A stretch of DNA of 34,212 bases from contig ML769922.1 of NCBI GenBank assembly GCA_009733575.1, positions 1 through 34,212 on the forward strand. The letters run 5' to 3'. The notes beneath the pieces are model-generated. The model searched no databases. It was not told where the DNA came from and saw only the letters and a program-made list of their open reading frames with translations. The DNA is from Gymnopus androsaceus JB14 (Eukaryota > Basidiomycota > Agaricomycetes > Agaricales > Omphalotaceae). The position numbers and the translations under genes were made by a program. Positions within the stretch are counted from its first letter, which is position 1. The number at the start of each line of letters is the position of its first letter. Below are positions 30,662 to 34,212 of this stretch, piece after piece.

Positions 30662-33600
30662 CTCAAGTCGTTCGACTTCATTATTCTGGCAGCGGAAGAA
30701 AACCATCGCCACGGAAATACTACTTTGCAAATGTCACTATCAACAACACAGTGAAGCCCACTCGAGACAAGACTCTGGTCGCAGGTTGGGTTGAAGACCT
30801 TACTTTGTTAGTAATTTCCTTGTTCGAATTTTTGCTCAGAAACTTAATGGTATTTCTCTAGCAAAATTCCTGGGTCTTGTAGTCTGACTTTAGAGGTCTT
30901 TAGGAAGCATACACTTCCGCGCCGGTCAGCTATTCTGATCGGGAGTTACACGGAGGATCTTGAAGCACTGTTGATCAGGTCCTTCAACGCCAGTAAGTAG
31001 GACTTGCCAAATGTCTGAGGTTTCCAACTCTAATGATTTATTTGAAGATATTACTCAACCTCTTCCTTCCAGCTCTCAATGGAACACAGGGATGTCTGAC
31101 TTTCTCATAGAGTTCAAAGTGAATTTGGAGGAACAAACTATAGTTGGAGTTGTTTCTGCCATGATTCAGAGAGTCAAGATTCAAGCTTCATGGTTGGCAC
31201 ACTCCCAAGACATCAATGATAGCACTTTGTCCAACAGTATGCAATTGGTGGGAGATATTCCTTTCAACAACATAGCAGAGACATGGGATCCTTTGCTTGA
31301 AAAACTGCATATATTTGCAAATATAGCTGATAAAGTTGCAGAGGTGAATTCTAGCATCAATGCTTATTTCAGTAAAACTGATGGACTTATGCCGAAAGGT
31401 TCATCCATATGCAAAGGCTGCTTACAGTGTGATCTCCATGGCATACAAGGTTGTTTTAAATTCATGTCAATCAAGAGCCTTGTTAACTAGTTTGAATTTC
31501 ACTTGTAGGTTGTTGTCAACCAGTTACAGCGGGATGCAAATATCAACTGTCTGATTCTTGCAATGAATGACATATACAGCTTTATCAAAGAAGCTGAGCC
31601 TCTTCAGCAAATTGAATCACACAAAACAATTATGGCTTGTCTAGCTCAACAAACAACAGAATGTGGATATTTTATAACTGCATATTGTGCTGATACTTTC
31701 CGTATGTCTGAGCTGTACTTGGTATTTTTTCCTGCATCCATCAACTTTTGTTTTAGTTGTGCGTGCTGTCAAGTATGCTGTTTCTCCTATAGATGCAGCT
31801 ATAACTATGTACGGGAGCAAGTTTAATGAGCTCAAGAGTGCTCTGCTAGCTCATTCCACTATCAAAACTGAGATTACAGTCTTGCGAGTTTTGGAGACAG
31901 TAGAGAGACTTGGTATGGATTAAATGTTTATCAGATTCACCTGTGCAGCTGACATTCTTGCCGATACCATATAGAAATGGAAGTGAACTTTAGTGACCTT
32001 CCATATGCAAGTGGTATCTGTTTCCAAAGCAGGAAACAGTGTTTATCCAGCACAGAGAAAGAGACTCTTGATATCATCATCAATTGGGTTAATGACCCTG
32101 ATCCTGGTCACAGTCGTATTTTTATCCTGCAAGGTACATCCGGAAGTGGAAACTCAGCCATTGCAAATTCAATTTCCACCCATTATGATAAGCTTGGTCG
32201 GCTTGGATCCTCCATTTTCACCAATCTTCACCAGTCAGAATCACATCTATTGACCAGACTTCCAGTCCTATTTTTTCCTACAATTGCTCGAGATCTGGCT
32301 GATCTTGATTCAGAGTTCAGGCACAGGCTTTGGAACACAATCAAGTCTAAAAGAGCACTCCGAAAAACTGTTGATCTCACTGCTCAGTATGAGAAGTTCA
32401 TCCTTGACCCATCCACCTCCTTGGCAATCTCAGGGCCTATTGTCATTGTCATTGATGGTTTGGATGATTGTACAAAGTCTACACAACTGGTTGACTTTCT
32501 CAACATTCTAGCTGAACAAGGTCATCTCCTTCCTCCAAACTTCAGAATTCTTCTCACAGCCAGAAATGATTCCCACATTCTTACTCATTTTGTGGGGAAT
32601 GTAGTGGCAAAATCATATAAAATAGATGAATGGTTGATAAAGTGTGAGCTCTCAGAAGTTTGCCAAGAGATGCTCCTACCCTGTTTCACCCAGGAAGAGC
32701 TTAATCCAATAATCTTGGAACTTGCGGAAAGAGCTCAAGGATCATTTCAATGGGCAGTAGAAACCTGCAAGACTATATGTGGAAACAAAGATCTACACAA
32801 GGCTCTGCTTGTTTCCCCCCAAAAGTCACCAGAACCTGTCTTAGAAGGAGACAATCTGTACATGAAGGAGCTGGCTTGTCTTTTGAGTACCTATGGAACA
32901 TTATTTTCTAGTCAATTCAACTCTGTAATGGGTCATCTTCTTGTTGCTTACACTCCATTGTCCATGTGGGAATTGATGCAACTTGGGAAATTTGATGGCC
33001 CACAGCTTATCCGGTTTTTAACTTGCATGGAGTCCCTCCTTAAAAACTCGCACTGCCGCTACAGACTTATTGAGCCTATTCATGCCTCATTCTATGAGTT
33101 TCTGGGTGATGGCATACGCAGCGTGGAGTTCTGTGTTGACATTGCAGACTATCACTTTGCTCTTGGTAGAACCTGCCTTGAAATACTCAATAATGAGCTG
33201 CAGTCCAATATGAATAGCCTGAACCTCTCATACAATCCTGAATCCCGAGAGGTTTATCTTGGAGGACATTGCAAACAATACATAAAAGCTGAACTCTCAT
33301 ATGCTTGTCAATTTTGGCTAAAGCATCTCAAGGCAGCATGTGGAACAGATTCGAAGGTACTCAATACTAAGGTTCAAATCTCACTTCAGATCAAGCTTCA
33401 GTGTTGGTGTGAGATTCTTAATTTGCCCGGTTCTGTGGGTGCTGCCATAGGGCCCTTCACCAGATTATGTCAACAATGTTGGAGTCATCTGGGGTTCTGT
33501 CATTGACTGTGGGATCAAGAATTGCAGTGCTCTTAATGGATAAAAGTTCAGGTGTCAGGGAAGGAGCAGTGGACTGCTTGTCTGAACTGGTAAAGCATGG

Positions 33601-34212
33601 TGAGCCCTCTCCAAGTTTTTATTTCATGGAAATACTCCAGTATGAACTTTGAGGTATAGAGAAATTCCATCCTATCATGGCAGCTGCTCTGCCACGAATT
33701 GTGGAGCTTTTGAAAGATGACTATGTGTCTGCCAGACAGGCAGCACTTAATTACCTGTCTAAATTATCAAAGTATGGTGAGCTCTGATCCCAGTTGTTGT
33801 TTCATGGAAATCATTCTAATAGAAGGTTTAGAGAAATTCCATCCCCTCATTGCACCTGCCATGTCTAGGTTTCTGGAGTCCTTGAAAGATGACAGCTGGT
33901 ATGTCAGAAAGGCTGGAGTGGATTTCCTATCTGAGGTTGCAAAGCATGGTGAGCTCCTTTCCAAGTTGATATTTCAAGGAAACCATTCTAGTAGAAGGTT
34001 TAGAGAAATTTCATCCTCTCATTGCACCTGCTATGTCTACGATTCTGGACTCCTTGAAAGATACAGATAACAGATAAATCAGAAGGGCAAACAGTCAACT
34101 TTTCTGTCTGAGCTTTTCAAGTATGGTGAGTTCCTTTCCAAGTTGATATTTCATGGAAACCATTCTAATAGAAGGTTTAGAGAAATTCCATCCTCTCATT
34201 GCACCTGCTATG
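30662..34212 (+). pseudogene. C2-NACHT-HEAT protein, copy 2, frameshifted, runs off the window
   Basis: It has the same exon plan as copy 1: C2-like exon 30662-30806, the next C2 exon with SLTLEVFRK, the helical linker (HPYAKAAYSV) and the NACHT exon from 31975. The P-loop is again GTSGSGNS with Asn at codon 32151-32153; Walker B is VIVIDGLDDC. The frame is intact to about 33450, where one base is missing relative to copy 1 (ATAGGGCCC versus ATAGAGGCCC), giving a stop at 33504-33506 before the HEAT part. HEAT exons follow at 33660-33776, 33832-33948, 34004-34125 (122 nt, damaged) and 34181 to the window end. The truncated 509-residue product would keep C2 and NACHT parts but no HEAT repeats, so a sensor-less NACHT protein cannot be excluded. 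Confidence 0.7.
33660..34212 (+). repeat. Start of the second HEAT-exon array
   Basis: Three complete units and the beginning of a fourth show the same 117-nt exon / 55-nt intron design. Unit 1 resembles unit 1 of copy 1 (EKFHPIMAAALPRI), so the arrays are colinear at their start. Unit 3 holds extra bases around 34066-34095 (AGATAACAGATAAATC) and no longer keeps the frame. The array continues beyond the window, so its length is unknown. Confidence 0.8.

Overview
The window is nuclear DNA of a filamentous basidiomycete, most likely an Agaricomycete. The evidence is genes cut by many 45-70 nt GT-AG introns, mushroom-type F-box proteins with a Cys/His cluster, a DUF4203-type membrane protein, a C2-NACHT-HEAT (NLR-like) gene, and fungal retroelement remnants. 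No rRNA or convincing tRNA gene was seen.

Layout. 1-4581: three F-box copies in tandem, all damaged, with their duplicated 3' flanks. 4626-6640: DUF4203-like membrane protein. 7820-14052: C2-NACHT-HEAT gene whose C-terminus is an array of 19 nearly identical exon+intron units of about 172 bp, one HEAT repeat per exon. 14265-14700: LTR-like repeat rich in CCCAGG. About 14950-20200: tyrosine-recombinase (DIRS/Ngaro-like) retrotransposon with gag, RT-RNase H and YR genes, carrying seven in-frame stop codons. 20780-23831: SINE-like A/B-box pair and a Copia-type gag relic on the minus strand between LTR-like repeats. 24116-26200: fourth F-box copy, split by two TIR elements with matching ends. 26365-26899: inverted 5' half of a fifth F-box copy. 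27421-34212: second, direct copy of the DUF4203 + NACHT-HEAT block, running off the window end.

The backbone is therefore a two-gene cassette (membrane protein and NLR-like protein) duplicated in direct orientation about 22.8 kb apart, the space between filled by transposons and F-box debris. The two copies decay differently. In copy 1 the DUF4203 body is open but has an odd exon junction, and the HEAT array carries three indels. In copy 2 DUF4203 is clearly a pseudogene and the NACHT exon has a late frameshift. Two stretches are far more alike between copies than their surroundings: 211 identical non-coding bases, and the first ~720 bases of the NACHT exon. Both NACHT copies have Asn in place of the Walker A Lys.

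The most unusual element is the HEAT array. Exons and introns are equally homogenised, every exon is phase 1-1, and the repeat types recur every third unit. This looks like a modular, rapidly recombining recognition domain. All calls come from reading the sequence; no database search was run.
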